Shown piece by piece: positions 8,481 through 16,370 of a DNA stretch of 64,000 nucleotides. Under the pieces are notes generated by a model. The model had not been told where the DNA came from. It saw nothing but the letters and a program-made list of their open reading frames with translations, and made no database searches. Both the position numbers and the translations under genes were made by a program. Source of the stretch: Acidimicrobiales bacterium (GTDB lineage Bacteria > Actinomycetota > Acidimicrobiia > Acidimicrobiales > Iamiaceae); NCBI GenBank assembly GCA_035547835.1, contig DASZTW010000007.1, forward strand, positions 262,955 to 326,954, in the 5' to 3' direction. The first letter of the stretch is position 1. Each line of letters opens with the position of its first letter.

Positions 8481-9156
8481 CTTCGCGGGCACCGACCAAC
8501 CCCACGAGCCCGGCCAGGACCCCGACGCTCCGGCGGACGGAGCCGGCAGCACGTCCGGCGGCACGCCGCAGAAGCACCGGATGAGCCGAACCCAGCGAGC
8601 CATCGCCGAGTGGGGGATCGTCGTGGTCGGCGCCGTGATCGTGGTCGTGGTGGTCCGGGCCTTCTTGTTCCAGGCGTACTACATCCCGTCTGGGTCGATG
8701 GAGCCGACCCTCAAGATCAACGACCGCGTGCTGGTCAACAAGCTCAGCTACAAGGCGCACGGCGTGCACCACGGCGACATCGTCGTGTTCGACCGGCCCA
8801 CCTGCAAAGGCGCGGACGTGCCGGAGTGGGCGAGTTGCACGGAGTCCGACAAGATCAAGGACCTCATCAAACGGGTCATCGCGCTGCCCGGCGACACCAT
8901 TGCGTTCCGCGATGGTGCGGTCTATGTCAACGGGAAGCGCCTCAAGGAGTCCTACACGCACGGCAAGCCGAGCCTGGTGCTGTCGTGCGCCGCGTTCCCG
9001 GCCACGTACCAGATCCCCAAGGGTGATGTCTTCGTCATGGGCGACAACCGCACGAACTCCACTGACAGCCGCTGCTTCGGACCGATTCACAAGAGCAGCA
9101 TCGTGGGGCGTGCCTTCATCAAGGTGTGGCCGATCAGCCGGGTCGGCTTCTTGTGA
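8473..9156 (+). CDS. lepB: Signal peptidase I
   Basis: This membrane serine protease removes signal peptides from exported proteins. The 227 residues begin with a hydrophilic cytoplasmic stretch (1-45), one membrane segment (about 46-68), then the catalytic Ser75 in PSGSMEPTL and Lys133 in KRVIALPGDTI. The last signature GDNRTNSTDSR is intact near residue 194. Two Cys in the segment around 111-122 and another pair later might form disulfides outside the cell. The chosen GTG agrees with the -10 box 9 bases upstream; an internal ATG at 8581 would also keep the membrane segment and cannot be excluded. Next to tat genes it forms part of an export cluster. Confidence 0.95.
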   Translation: MTDFAGTDQPHEPGQDPDAPADGAGSTSGGTPQKHRMSRTQRAIAEWGIVVVGAVIVVVVVRAFLFQAYYIPSGSMEPTLKINDRVLVNKLSYKAHGVHHGDIVVFDRPTCKGADVPEWASCTESDKIKDLIKRVIALPGDTIAFRDGAVYVNGKRLKESYTHGKPSLVLSCAAFPATYQIPKGDVFVMGDNRTNSTDSRCFGPIHKSSIVGRAFIKVWPISRVGFL

Positions 9157-9279
9157 TCGCTGCGACCAGCCGGTCGACGTGGTCGCTGGACACCCTGTCG
9201 AGCAGTCGGCCGAGGGTCGAGGTCCGCTGAAAGTCCCAGGCGGGCACTCGACGGCGACGCGGGCCCTGAGGTGACCGAG

Positions 9280-9477
9280 ATGGCTCTGTGGTGGTGGATC
9301 CCGACCATCGTGGTGGTGCTGGCGGCCGGGGTCGGCTGGTGGGCGGCGCGGCGCTTCGACCGCCACGAGTCGGCGGTCGGGGAGGCGGTGGCGCGGGTGG
9401 CGCGGCGACGCCAGGCGCTCGACCGAGTCGACCAGGCGCTGCGCGCGTCGGCCAGGCGGCTCGACGACCGCCAGTAG
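9280..9477 (+). CDS. Small single-span membrane protein
   Basis: The product has 65 residues from the ATG at 9280, which follows GAGGTG; an in-frame GTG at 9271 would add three. Residues 2-23 are a Trp-rich membrane segment (WWWIPTIVVVLAAGVGWWAA), and the rest is a charged helix rich in Arg and Ala, probably a coiled coil in the cytoplasm. The family is not recognised. It sits between lepB and tatA/B, and its stop overlaps the -10 box of the next gene. A role in protein export or the envelope is only suggested by position. Confidence 0.6.
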   Translation: MALWWWIPTIVVVLAAGVGWWAARRFDRHESAVGEAVARVARRRQALDRVDQALRASARRLDDRQ

Positions 9478-9480
9478 GCT
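9475..9480 (+). promoter_or_regulatory. -10 element of tatA/B (leaderless)
   Basis: TAGGCT overlaps the preceding stop codon and is 6 bases from the GTG at 9487. Confidence 0.5.
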
Positions 9481-9486
9481 GCCATC

Positions 9487-9966
9487 GTGGGTTTCAACCT
9501 GGGTCCCGAGAAGATCCTCGTGGTCCTCGTGTTCGCGCTGGTGCTGCTCGGGCCTGACAAGCTACCGGAAGTGGCCCGCAAGCTGGGCGAGTGGCTCGGC
9601 ACCGCGCGCCGGATGTCGGGTGGGTTCCAGAGCGAGCTCCGCCAAGTGCTCGACGAGCCCATGAAGACCTTCCAGCGGGAGCTGTCGTTGGGGGAGCAAG
9701 CGGCGTCGTCTCCATCCGTGCCGCCGTCCTCGCCAGCCGCGTCGGAGAACGGAGCCGTCGAGTCGCCGACCGATGAGGTCGCGCCCGACGCGCCCGTCGC
9801 CACGGACGAACTGGGGGGCGTCGCACCCGAGCTCAACGAAGCACCGCCCCAGCCGCGACCCGCCGGCACACCGAACTCCGACCGTGGACCTTCCGCGGCT
9901 GGCCCGCTCCCGCCATGGGTGTTCCCGTCCGCGACCAGCGAGGCCGACCGGCCTGGCTTCCACTGA
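9487..9966 (+). CDS. Twin-arginine translocase TatA/TatB-type subunit
   Basis: The 159-residue protein has the Tat small-subunit plan: a short membrane helix (about 7-24, ILVVLVFALVLLGP), the hinge LGPDKLPEVARKLGE, an amphipathic helix to about 60, and then a long Pro/Ala/Glu-rich tail. The length and tail fit TatB or a long TatA; the hinge lacks the Phe-Gly of canonical TatA, which leans towards TatB. The partner tatC follows after 24 bases. Tat exports folded proteins across the cytoplasmic membrane. Which of the two roles this subunit takes cannot be settled without knowing whether another tatA lies elsewhere. Confidence 0.88.
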   Translation: MGFNLGPEKILVVLVFALVLLGPDKLPEVARKLGEWLGTARRMSGGFQSELRQVLDEPMKTFQRELSLGEQAASSPSVPPSSPAASENGAVESPTDEVAPDAPVATDELGGVAPELNEAPPQPRPAGTPNSDRGPSAAGPLPPWVFPSATSEADRPGFH

Positions 9967-9990
9967 CATCGCGCGCTCGCCTTGCCATCG

Positions 9991-10806
9991 ATGAGCTCCG
10001 TCATTCCGCAGTGGGCCCGCCGTCGCGCCCCCGACGCTGAGCCGTCGACGCCGGCCGGTGAGATGACCTTGCGAGAGCATCTGGTCGAACTGCGCGGCCG
10101 CCTCCTCAAGGCCTTCGTCGCCGTGGCCATCGGCGTGGTGGCCGGCTGGTTCCTGTTCGACCCGGTGATCCACTGGCTGATCCACCCGCTGCGCGAACTG
10201 TGCCACGGGAACGACTGCAAGAACTCGATCACCGGCGGCAAGCTGCTGTTCACCGACCCTCTCGAAGGCCTTCTGCTCCGGGTTCGGGTGTCCAGCTACC
10301 TCGGCTTGCTGGTGGCGATGCCCGTCATCTTGTGGCAGCTCTGGCGTTTCGTGGCCCCCGGGCTCTACAAGAACGAGAAGCGCTACGCGCTGGTCTTCGT
10401 CGGCGCAGGCTCGGTGCTGTTCGCCGGCGGCGCGATCGTGGCGTACTACACCCTCCCCGTCGCCTTGCAGTGGCTCGGGAACGTGGCCGGGAGCGGGTTC
10501 GTCACCGGTTACAGCGCTTCGAAGTACCTACGCCTGATCCTGTACATGATGTTGATCTACGGGGCCGCGTTTCAGTTCCCGATCATCTTGATCACGGCCC
10601 AGGGGGTCGGCCTGGTCCGTCCGCAGACCTTGTTCCGCCAATGGCGGTATGGCTTGGTGGTCATTGCGATCCTGGCGGCATTGATCACGCCGAGCTCTGA
10701 TCCGTTCTCGATGTTCTTCCTCGCCGTCCCGCTGTGGGTCTTCTACTTCGGGTCGGCCGCGATCGGGCTGTTGGTGCAACGCCGTCAGGCGAGAGCCGGC
10801 CGGTGA
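9991..10806 (+). CDS. tatC: Twin-arginine translocase subunit TatC
   Basis: TatC is the receptor for twin-arginine signal peptides. From the ATG at 9991 the product has 271 residues (an in-frame TTG at 9982 would add three). The N-terminal signature EMTLREHLVELRGRLLKA, the first periplasmic loop and six membrane segments are evident, with the conserved FVAPGLYKNEKRYAL after segment two and a Pro-rich end LITPSSDPFSMF before the last segments. A small extra loop CHGNDCKN near residue 70 contains two Cys, which is unusual. The stop overlaps the helY start. Confidence 0.95.
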   Translation: MSSVIPQWARRRAPDAEPSTPAGEMTLREHLVELRGRLLKAFVAVAIGVVAGWFLFDPVIHWLIHPLRELCHGNDCKNSITGGKLLFTDPLEGLLLRVRVSSYLGLLVAMPVILWQLWRFVAPGLYKNEKRYALVFVGAGSVLFAGGAIVAYYTLPVALQWLGNVAGSGFVTGYSASKYLRLILYMMLIYGAAFQFPIILITAQGVGLVRPQTLFRQWRYGLVVIAILAALITPSSDPFSMFFLAVPLWVFYFGSAAIGLLVQRRQARAGR

Positions 10807-13469
10807 TGGCACCGGTCAACCGCTTCCGTCACGACTTCGCACTCGACCCCTTCCAGGAGACGGCGTTCGCGGCGATCGACGCCGGGCGCTCGGTGCTGGT
10901 CGCCGCACCCACCGGTGCGGGCAAGACGGTGGTGGCCGAGCACGCCATCGACGTCGCCCTGAACGCGGGCGGAAAGGTCTTCTACACCACGCCGATCAAA
11001 GCCCTGTCGAACCAGAAGTTCGCGGACTTGCGCGCGGTACTCGGCGCGGACCGTGTCGGTCTGCTCACCGGTGACAACGCCATTCGGGGCGACGCGGACG
11101 TAGTGGTCATGACCACTGAGGTCCTGCGCAACATGATCTACGCCGGGTCATCGAACCTCGACGGCCTCGAGTTCGTGGTGCTCGACGAGGTCCACTACCT
11201 GCAGGACGCCTACCGCGGCCCGGTGTGGGAGGAAGTCATCATCCACGCACCACCGTCGATCCGGTTGGTCTGCCTTTCCGCCACGATCTCCAACGCCGAC
11301 CGTCTGGCCGCGTGGATCGAGACGGTGCGGGGCCCGACCGACGTGGTCACCGAGTGGCGGCGACCGGTCGCCCTGTACAACCACTACTTGGTGGCCGACC
11401 GGCTCGCCGACTCTCTGCAACAAGTGCCGACCCTGGTCGACGGCCGGCCGAACCCGCACGGCACCGAGTACGACTCCGACCGCCTGCGAGGCCCACGTGG
11501 CACGCGCGGTCGGCCCCGGCATCGCTTCCGCACGCCCCGCCGCCTCGAAGTGGTGGAACACCTCGACGACCGCGACCTCTTGCCGGCGATCTACTTCGTG
11601 TTCAGCCGTAACGGTTGCGACGAGGCCGCCCGCTCGGTGGTCGACGCGGGCGTGCGACTGACTTCCCCCGACGAGCGGCGACGCATCCGGGCGCTGGTCG
11701 AGTCCGCCACCGCCCACCTGTCGGATCACGACCTCGACGTACTTGGCTACGACCGTTGGCTGCACGGTCTCGAACAGGGCATCGCCGCTCACCACGCGGG
11801 CATGGTGCCGGCCTTCAAGGAAGCGGTCGAGAGCTGCTTCGTGCAAGGTCTGGCGAAAGCGGTGTTCGCCACCGAGACCCTCGCGCTCGGCATCAACATG
11901 CCGGCCCGCTCCGTGGTGATCGAGGCGCTCACCAAGTTCACTGGTGAGACCCACGAGTTCCTCACCCCAGCGGAGTACACGCAGCTCACCGGCCGTGCCG
12001 GGCGGCGTGGGATCGACGACGTGGGTCACGCGCTCGTGCTGTGGTCACCGTTCGTCGGCTTCGGCCAGGTCGCCGCGCTCGCGTCGAGTCGTGAGTTCGA
12101 GCTGCGATCGGCGTTCCGTCCCACCTACAACATGGCCGCCAACCTCGTACGTCGCTACGACCGTGGCGAAGCCCACCGTCTGGTGAACTCGTCGTTCGCG
12201 CAGTTCCAAGCCGACACAACGGTGGTGCAGCTCGAAGCCCGACGCGCGGATCTCACCCGCTTGCTCGCCCGGGCCGATGCCGAGGCCCAATGCGATCGAG
12301 GCGACGTCGAGGAGTACCGACGCCTGGTTGTGGAGGCCGCGGGAGACCACCGTGGCGCGACCCCGGCCCACATCGTCGACGCGATCGCGCGGATGAAGCC
12401 CGGCGACGTCTTTCGCGCTGCAGCGCCGCACGGACGCCTCGCCGTGCTGAGCGTGGGCTTTCGATCGGGCGGCGCGGTCAAGCTGCGCGCGGTCACCACC
12501 CAGGGACGCGTGCGCAACTTGACCGCCGACGACTTCGATCGGCTGCCCGATGTGATCGGGGAGATCACCCTGCCCACCCCTTACCGGCCGCACAGCGCCA
12601 GCTTCTGCCGGGAGGCTGCCGATGAACTGCGCCGCGCCCGGGTGCGCTCGGGCCGGCGGGGCGGTCCGCGTCCGTACGGCGGGAAGGGCCGTGGCGCCCA
12701 TCATCGACGCAGCCACGAAGACCAGCTGGACCATCCGGTGGCCCGTTGCCCCGACCGCGGCCGGCACCTCCGAGCGTTGGAGCGCGGCGATCGGCTCCGG
12801 CGCGAGCTGGCCGACCTCGACCGGCGCGTGGGCGGACACCACCAGTCGCTGTCAGCTCGCTTCGACCGGGTTCTCGAGATCATGGTGGCGCGGGGGTTCG
12901 CCGAGGGGTGGCAGCTCACGGAGCGGGGCGAGCTGCTGCGTCGCTTGTACCACGAGTCGGATCTGCTGGTCTGCGAGGTCCTCACCGACGGCATGCTCGA
13001 TGGTCTCGATGCCGACGACCTCGCCGGCCTCGCTTCATGCCTCACTTATGAGCACCGATCGCGGGTGCCGCCCGCGCCGCCCCGCTTTCCGAACGCACGC
13101 TTGCGTGACCGCTACGGCGAGATCGAAGCGCGGGCCAAGGCGCTGGTCGCTGAGGAGCTCACGCGCGACCTCCCCGCCACCCGACCACCGGATGCCACTC
13201 TGGTCGCCGCCACCCGCGCCTGGGCGAAGGGCGCACCGCTCGAACAGGTCCTCGAGCACGACGAGCTGTCGCCCGGTGACTTCGTCCGCAACATGAAGCA
13301 GCTGATCGACTTGCTCCGCCAAGTCGGCGAGGTCGCACCCGACGCCTCCACCCGCGACGCAGCCCGGGAAGCCAGCCGCCGCCTGTTCCGCGGGGTCGTG
13401 GCTGCCGCCGTCGCGCTCCCCGGCGGCGCGCACGACGATGAGCCCGATGCCGGGAGCGAGCCCGAATGA
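10806..13469 (+). CDS. helY: Ski2/Mtr4-like DEVH-box RNA helicase HelY
   Basis: The 887-residue protein is a superfamily 2 helicase. Walker A is APTGAGKT near residue 38, followed by TTPIKALSNQKF, the DEVH box near 122, motif III LSATISN, and motif VI QLTGRAGRRGID near 396. The middle and C-terminal parts (500-880) match the Mtr4-like winged-helix, stalk and helical bundle regions of mycobacterial HelY. Such helicases are thought to unwind structured RNA in decay or ribosome processing; the bacterial substrate is not firmly known. The ATG overlaps the tatC stop as TGATG, so the preferred start is 10806, not the 10734 frame opening. The tatC-helY order is conserved in Actinobacteria. Confidence 0.93.
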   Translation: MAPVNRFRHDFALDPFQETAFAAIDAGRSVLVAAPTGAGKTVVAEHAIDVALNAGGKVFYTTPIKALSNQKFADLRAVLGADRVGLLTGDNAIRGDADVVVMTTEVLRNMIYAGSSNLDGLEFVVLDEVHYLQDAYRGPVWEEVIIHAPPSIRLVCLSATISNADRLAAWIETVRGPTDVVTEWRRPVALYNHYLVADRLADSLQQVPTLVDGRPNPHGTEYDSDRLRGPRGTRGRPRHRFRTPRRLEVVEHLDDRDLLPAIYFVFSRNGCDEAARSVVDAGVRLTSPDERRRIRALVESATAHLSDHDLDVLGYDRWLHGLEQGIAAHHAGMVPAFKEAVESCFVQGLAKAVFATETLALGINMPARSVVIEALTKFTGETHEFLTPAEYTQLTGRAGRRGIDDVGHALVLWSPFVGFGQVAALASSREFELRSAFRPTYNMAANLVRRYDRGEAHRLVNSSFAQFQADTTVVQLEARRADLTRLLARADAEAQCDRGDVEEYRRLVVEAAGDHRGATPAHIVDAIARMKPGDVFRAAAPHGRLAVLSVGFRSGGAVKLRAVTTQGRVRNLTADDFDRLPDVIGEITLPTPYRPHSASFCREAADELRRARVRSGRRGGPRPYGGKGRGAHHRRSHEDQLDHPVARCPDRGRHLRALERGDRLRRELADLDRRVGGHHQSLSARFDRVLEIMVARGFAEGWQLTERGELLRRLYHESDLLVCEVLTDGMLDGLDADDLAGLASCLTYEHRSRVPPAPPRFPNARLRDRYGEIEARAKALVAEELTRDLPATRPPDATLVAATRAWAKGAPLEQVLEHDELSPGDFVRNMKQLIDLLRQVGEVAPDASTRDAAREASRRLFRGVVAAAVALPGGAHDDEPDAGSEPE

Positions 13470-14080
13470 CGATTCGCAGAGGCGAGCCGTGGGGGAGCGC
13501 GGTCGCCGAGGTGCCAGCCGAGGCCGTGGTGGTCACCGACGATCGGTCCGCCCGGCTGGCCGTCGAGGACGCGCTGTTGCGCGGCACGCCGCCGCCGCCC
13601 CTGGCGCTCCGTGCGGGCGATCTCGCCCGCACGATGGGTGCGCCCATGCCGAGTCACGCGCGACCCGACGGCGTGGTCATGCGCCTGCCACTGGATGCGG
13701 TGAAAGCGACGATCGACGGGCAAGAGCGCGTGTTCGTCGCCCACTTCGTGGCTCGGCGAGGTTGGTGGCGCGGTCCGGTGGTCGCGGCGATGAACGCCGA
13801 GTGGTTGGGGCGTTGGGACGTCGCGCCCCGATCGCACCCCGACGACGGCCTCGTCGACGTGCTCGAGGCGAACCTCCACCTGAACGACCGCCTCAAGGCG
13901 CGCTCCCGTCTGCCGACCGGCACGCACCTGCCGCACCCCTCCATCACGGTGCGCCGAATGGCGAGCGTCGACCTCGACTTCGCTCGCCCCCTCGACATCT
14001 GGCTCGACGGCGAGCGGCTCGGGCGCGCCACAGCTGCCTCCTTGACCGTCCTGCCCGACGCGCTGGTCGGCTACCTCTGA
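13466..14080 (+). CDS. Hypothetical protein with diacylglycerol-kinase-like C-terminal domain
   Basis: The protein has 204 residues and no Gly-rich kinase loop. The stretch from about 100 to 204, ending in DIWLDGERLGRATAASLTVL and PDALVGYL, resembles the C-terminal beta-domain of YegS/DgkB-type lipid kinases (the DGE and LP.AL patterns). The N-terminal 90 residues contain a stretch AVVVTDDRSARLAVEDALL but no recognised catalytic motif. It could be a lone lipid-binding domain. Coupling to helY through an ATGA overlap is clear. The assignment to the kinase-like fold is tentative. Confidence 0.6.
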   Translation: MTIRRGEPWGSAVAEVPAEAVVVTDDRSARLAVEDALLRGTPPPPLALRAGDLARTMGAPMPSHARPDGVVMRLPLDAVKATIDGQERVFVAHFVARRGWWRGPVVAAMNAEWLGRWDVAPRSHPDDGLVDVLEANLHLNDRLKARSRLPTGTHLPHPSITVRRMASVDLDFARPLDIWLDGERLGRATAASLTVLPDALVGYL

Positions 14081-14106
14081 GCGCGGGCGGGTCGTCTGCC
14101 CTCCGC

Positions 14107-14112
14107 TACCGT
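14107..14112 (+). promoter_or_regulatory. -10 element of the MDR oxidoreductase gene (leaderless)
   Basis: TACCGT lies 8 bases before the ATG at 14121; no ribosome binding site is visible. Confidence 0.45.
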
Positions 14113-14120
14113 CCGTTGCC

Positions 14121-15116
14121 ATGGACGCGTGGATCCTGGACGAGTCGCCCGGCACATACCGCCGCGGCTCTATCGAACTGCCCGGGCCCGCAACGGGGGA
14201 AGTGCAGGTCCGACCCGTCACGTCGGCGCTCAACCACATGGACTTGTGGGTGATGTCCGGCCAGCCGCGGCCGCACTTGCCGCACGTCCCCGGGTGCGAC
14301 GTGGCCGGTGTCGTCGAAGCCGTAGGTCCGGGGGTCGACGGCATCGCCATCGGCGACGAGGTGGTGATCAACCCGGCCGTGTCGTCGGTGGCCGACATCG
14401 TGGCGTACGGCAACGACGCACCGCTCGGGCGCAGCTTGCAGATCCTGGGCGAACAACGGTGGGGTGGCCACGCCGAGGGCGTCGTGGTCCCGGCGCGCAA
14501 CATCGTGGCCAAGCCCGCCATGGTCGGTTGGGAGGAAGCTGCGGCCTACCCGCTGTGCCACCTCACGGCCTGGCGGATGTTGCGTCGGGCGCGACTGCGC
14601 GCCGGCGAGACCCTGCTGGTCGTCGGCATCGGCGGGGGTGTGGCGTCGGCCGCGCTGGCGCTCGGCGCGCATCTCGGTGCCCGGGTGTTCGTGACCTCGA
14701 CGTCCGACACGAAGCTCACACGGGCCACGGACCTCGGAGCCGAAGGCGGCTTCCGGTCCGACGCCGACTGGCCCGTGCGAGCCGACGTCGTGGTCGAGAG
14801 CGTCGGGCCGGCCACGTGGGATCGTTCGGTCAAAGCGCTGAAGCCCGGCGGGCGGATGGTGGTCTGCGGCGGCACGTCGGGCCAGGACGTCACCCTCTCG
14901 TTGCCTCGCCTGTTCTTCAAGCAGTTCGAGATCATCGGGTCCACCATGGGCAGCTACGAGGAGTTCGCCCAGGTGACCGCCATGGTCGAACAGGGCCTTG
15001 CCGTGGTGGTCGACGAGGTGCTCGGCATCGACGAGTATCCCGCCGCCCTCGAACGGCTCCGGGCCGGACAGCAACTCGGCAAGATCGTGCTGCGCCACAG
15101 CGAGAGCGTGTCGTGA
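14121..15116 (+). CDS. Zinc-type alcohol dehydrogenase-like (MDR family) oxidoreductase
   Basis: The 331 residues have the medium-chain dehydrogenase layout: a GroES-like part with ALNHMDLWVMSG and LPHVPGCDVAGVV, and a Rossmann part with VVGIGGGVASAALALG at about 172. The Cys cluster that binds structural zinc in classical alcohol dehydrogenases is missing; that loop instead reads INPAVSSVADIVAYG. The likely cofactor is NADP(H) or NAD(H), and the substrate is unknown. The stop overlaps the GTG of an amidohydrolase gene, so the two probably act in one pathway. Confidence 0.85.
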   Translation: MDAWILDESPGTYRRGSIELPGPATGEVQVRPVTSALNHMDLWVMSGQPRPHLPHVPGCDVAGVVEAVGPGVDGIAIGDEVVINPAVSSVADIVAYGNDAPLGRSLQILGEQRWGGHAEGVVVPARNIVAKPAMVGWEEAAAYPLCHLTAWRMLRRARLRAGETLLVVGIGGGVASAALALGAHLGARVFVTSTSDTKLTRATDLGAEGGFRSDADWPVRADVVVESVGPATWDRSVKALKPGGRMVVCGGTSGQDVTLSLPRLFFKQFEIIGSTMGSYEEFAQVTAMVEQGLAVVVDEVLGIDEYPAALERLRAGQQLGKIVLRHSESVS

Positions 15117-16300
15117 CCGGCATCGACATCGAGCAGCTCAAGCACCGGGTGTGCGCCGCGGTCGACGAGCGAGCCGAGAAGTTGCGCGCCGCAGCCCGGG
15201 AGCTGCACGCGCATCCTGAGCTCGGTTTCGACGAGCACCACGCACACGACGTCTTGACTGATCTGCTCGAGGGGGACGGGCTCGAAGTGGATCGCGGTGC
15301 GTTCGGCCTGCCCACCGCGTTCCGCTCCCGGGCTGGCGAGACGGGCCCTTCGGTCGCCGTGCTGTGCGAGTACGACGCCCTCCCTGGCATCGGTCACGCG
15401 TGCGGCCACAATGTGATCGGGACCGCGGGAGTGGGGGCGGGACTGGCTGCCGCCGCGGTGGCGTCCCGCGCGGGCGGGCGGGTCGTGATCCTCGGCACTC
15501 CGGCGGAGGAGGGAGGCGGGGGCAAGCAGCTGATGGTCGACAAGGGCGCCCTCGAGGGGGTCGACGCCGCGATGATGATCCACCCGGCGGATGCCGACCT
15601 GACGCGCATGGACACCATCGCCGTCCACCAGCTCGAGGTCACGTACCACGGCCGGGCGTCGCACGCGGCAGCGGCACCGCACCTGGGACGCAACGCACTC
15701 GACGCAGCAGTGCTCGGCTACCTGAACGTCGCCGCGCTCCGCCAGCACATCGAGCCGGGCGAGCGGGTCCACGGGATCTTCACCGAGGCCGGCACCGCAG
15801 CGAACGTCGTGCCGGAGCGTGCCGCCGCCCACTGGTTCGTGCGCTCGCCGCTGGTCGCCACACTTCACCCCTTGAAGGAGCGGGTGCTTGCCTGCCTGCA
15901 GGCCGGCGCCGACGCGGCCGGCTGCACGATGGAACACAGGTGGATCTATCCGCCGTACGACGACATGGTCGACAACCCGCCGATGGTCGACTGCTACGTC
16001 GCCAACGCAGCACGTCTGGGCCGGACCGTGGTCGATCCCTCCGGGGCCGCCCGGGTGGTCGGCAGCACCGACATGGGCAACGTCAGTCATCTGGTGCCGT
16101 CGATCCACCCGATGATCGGCGTTGCGCCGTCGGGTGTGTCGATCCACACCGAGGAGTTCGCCACCTGGACTGGGTCTGAGCGGGCCGACGCGGCCGTGCT
16201 CGACGGCGCCAAAGCCATGGCGATGACCATCGTCGACTTGTGGTGCCGGCCCGACGTCCTCGCCGCGGCACGCTCCTCGTTCGGCGATTCCGTCAACTGA
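15113..16300 (+). CDS. M20-family amidohydrolase
   Basis: The protein has 395 residues from the GTG that overlaps the preceding TGA. Metal-ligand motifs of the M20 group are present: HAHPELGFDE near 35, CEYDALPGIGHACGHN near 83, and TPAEEGGGGK near 127. The dimerisation insert starts at about 180 (YHGRASHAAAAPHLGRNALDA). The closest functional types are aminobenzoyl-glutamate or N-acyl-amino-acid hydrolases, which cleave an amide with one or two zinc or manganese ions. It is probably cytosolic, since no signal peptide is seen. A longer frame reaching back to 14129 is read-through in the wrong frame of the upstream gene. Confidence 0.88.
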   Translation: MTGIDIEQLKHRVCAAVDERAEKLRAAARELHAHPELGFDEHHAHDVLTDLLEGDGLEVDRGAFGLPTAFRSRAGETGPSVAVLCEYDALPGIGHACGHNVIGTAGVGAGLAAAAVASRAGGRVVILGTPAEEGGGGKQLMVDKGALEGVDAAMMIHPADADLTRMDTIAVHQLEVTYHGRASHAAAAPHLGRNALDAAVLGYLNVAALRQHIEPGERVHGIFTEAGTAANVVPERAAAHWFVRSPLVATLHPLKERVLACLQAGADAAGCTMEHRWIYPPYDDMVDNPPMVDCYVANAARLGRTVVDPSGAARVVGSTDMGNVSHLVPSIHPMIGVAPSGVSIHTEEFATWTGSERADAAVLDGAKAMAMTIVDLWCRPDVLAAARSSFGDSVN

Positions 16301-16356
16301 CGGAACTCGGCCAATCAGACCGGGGCCGGATCCGCGGGCTGGTGAGGGGCAGATCG

Positions 16357-16362
16357 TAAAGT
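16357..16362 (+). promoter_or_regulatory. -10 element of the double ThyX-like gene (leaderless)
   Basis: TAAAGT lies 8 bases before the GTG at 16371. Confidence 0.5.
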
Positions 16363-16370
16363 CGGCCGCC

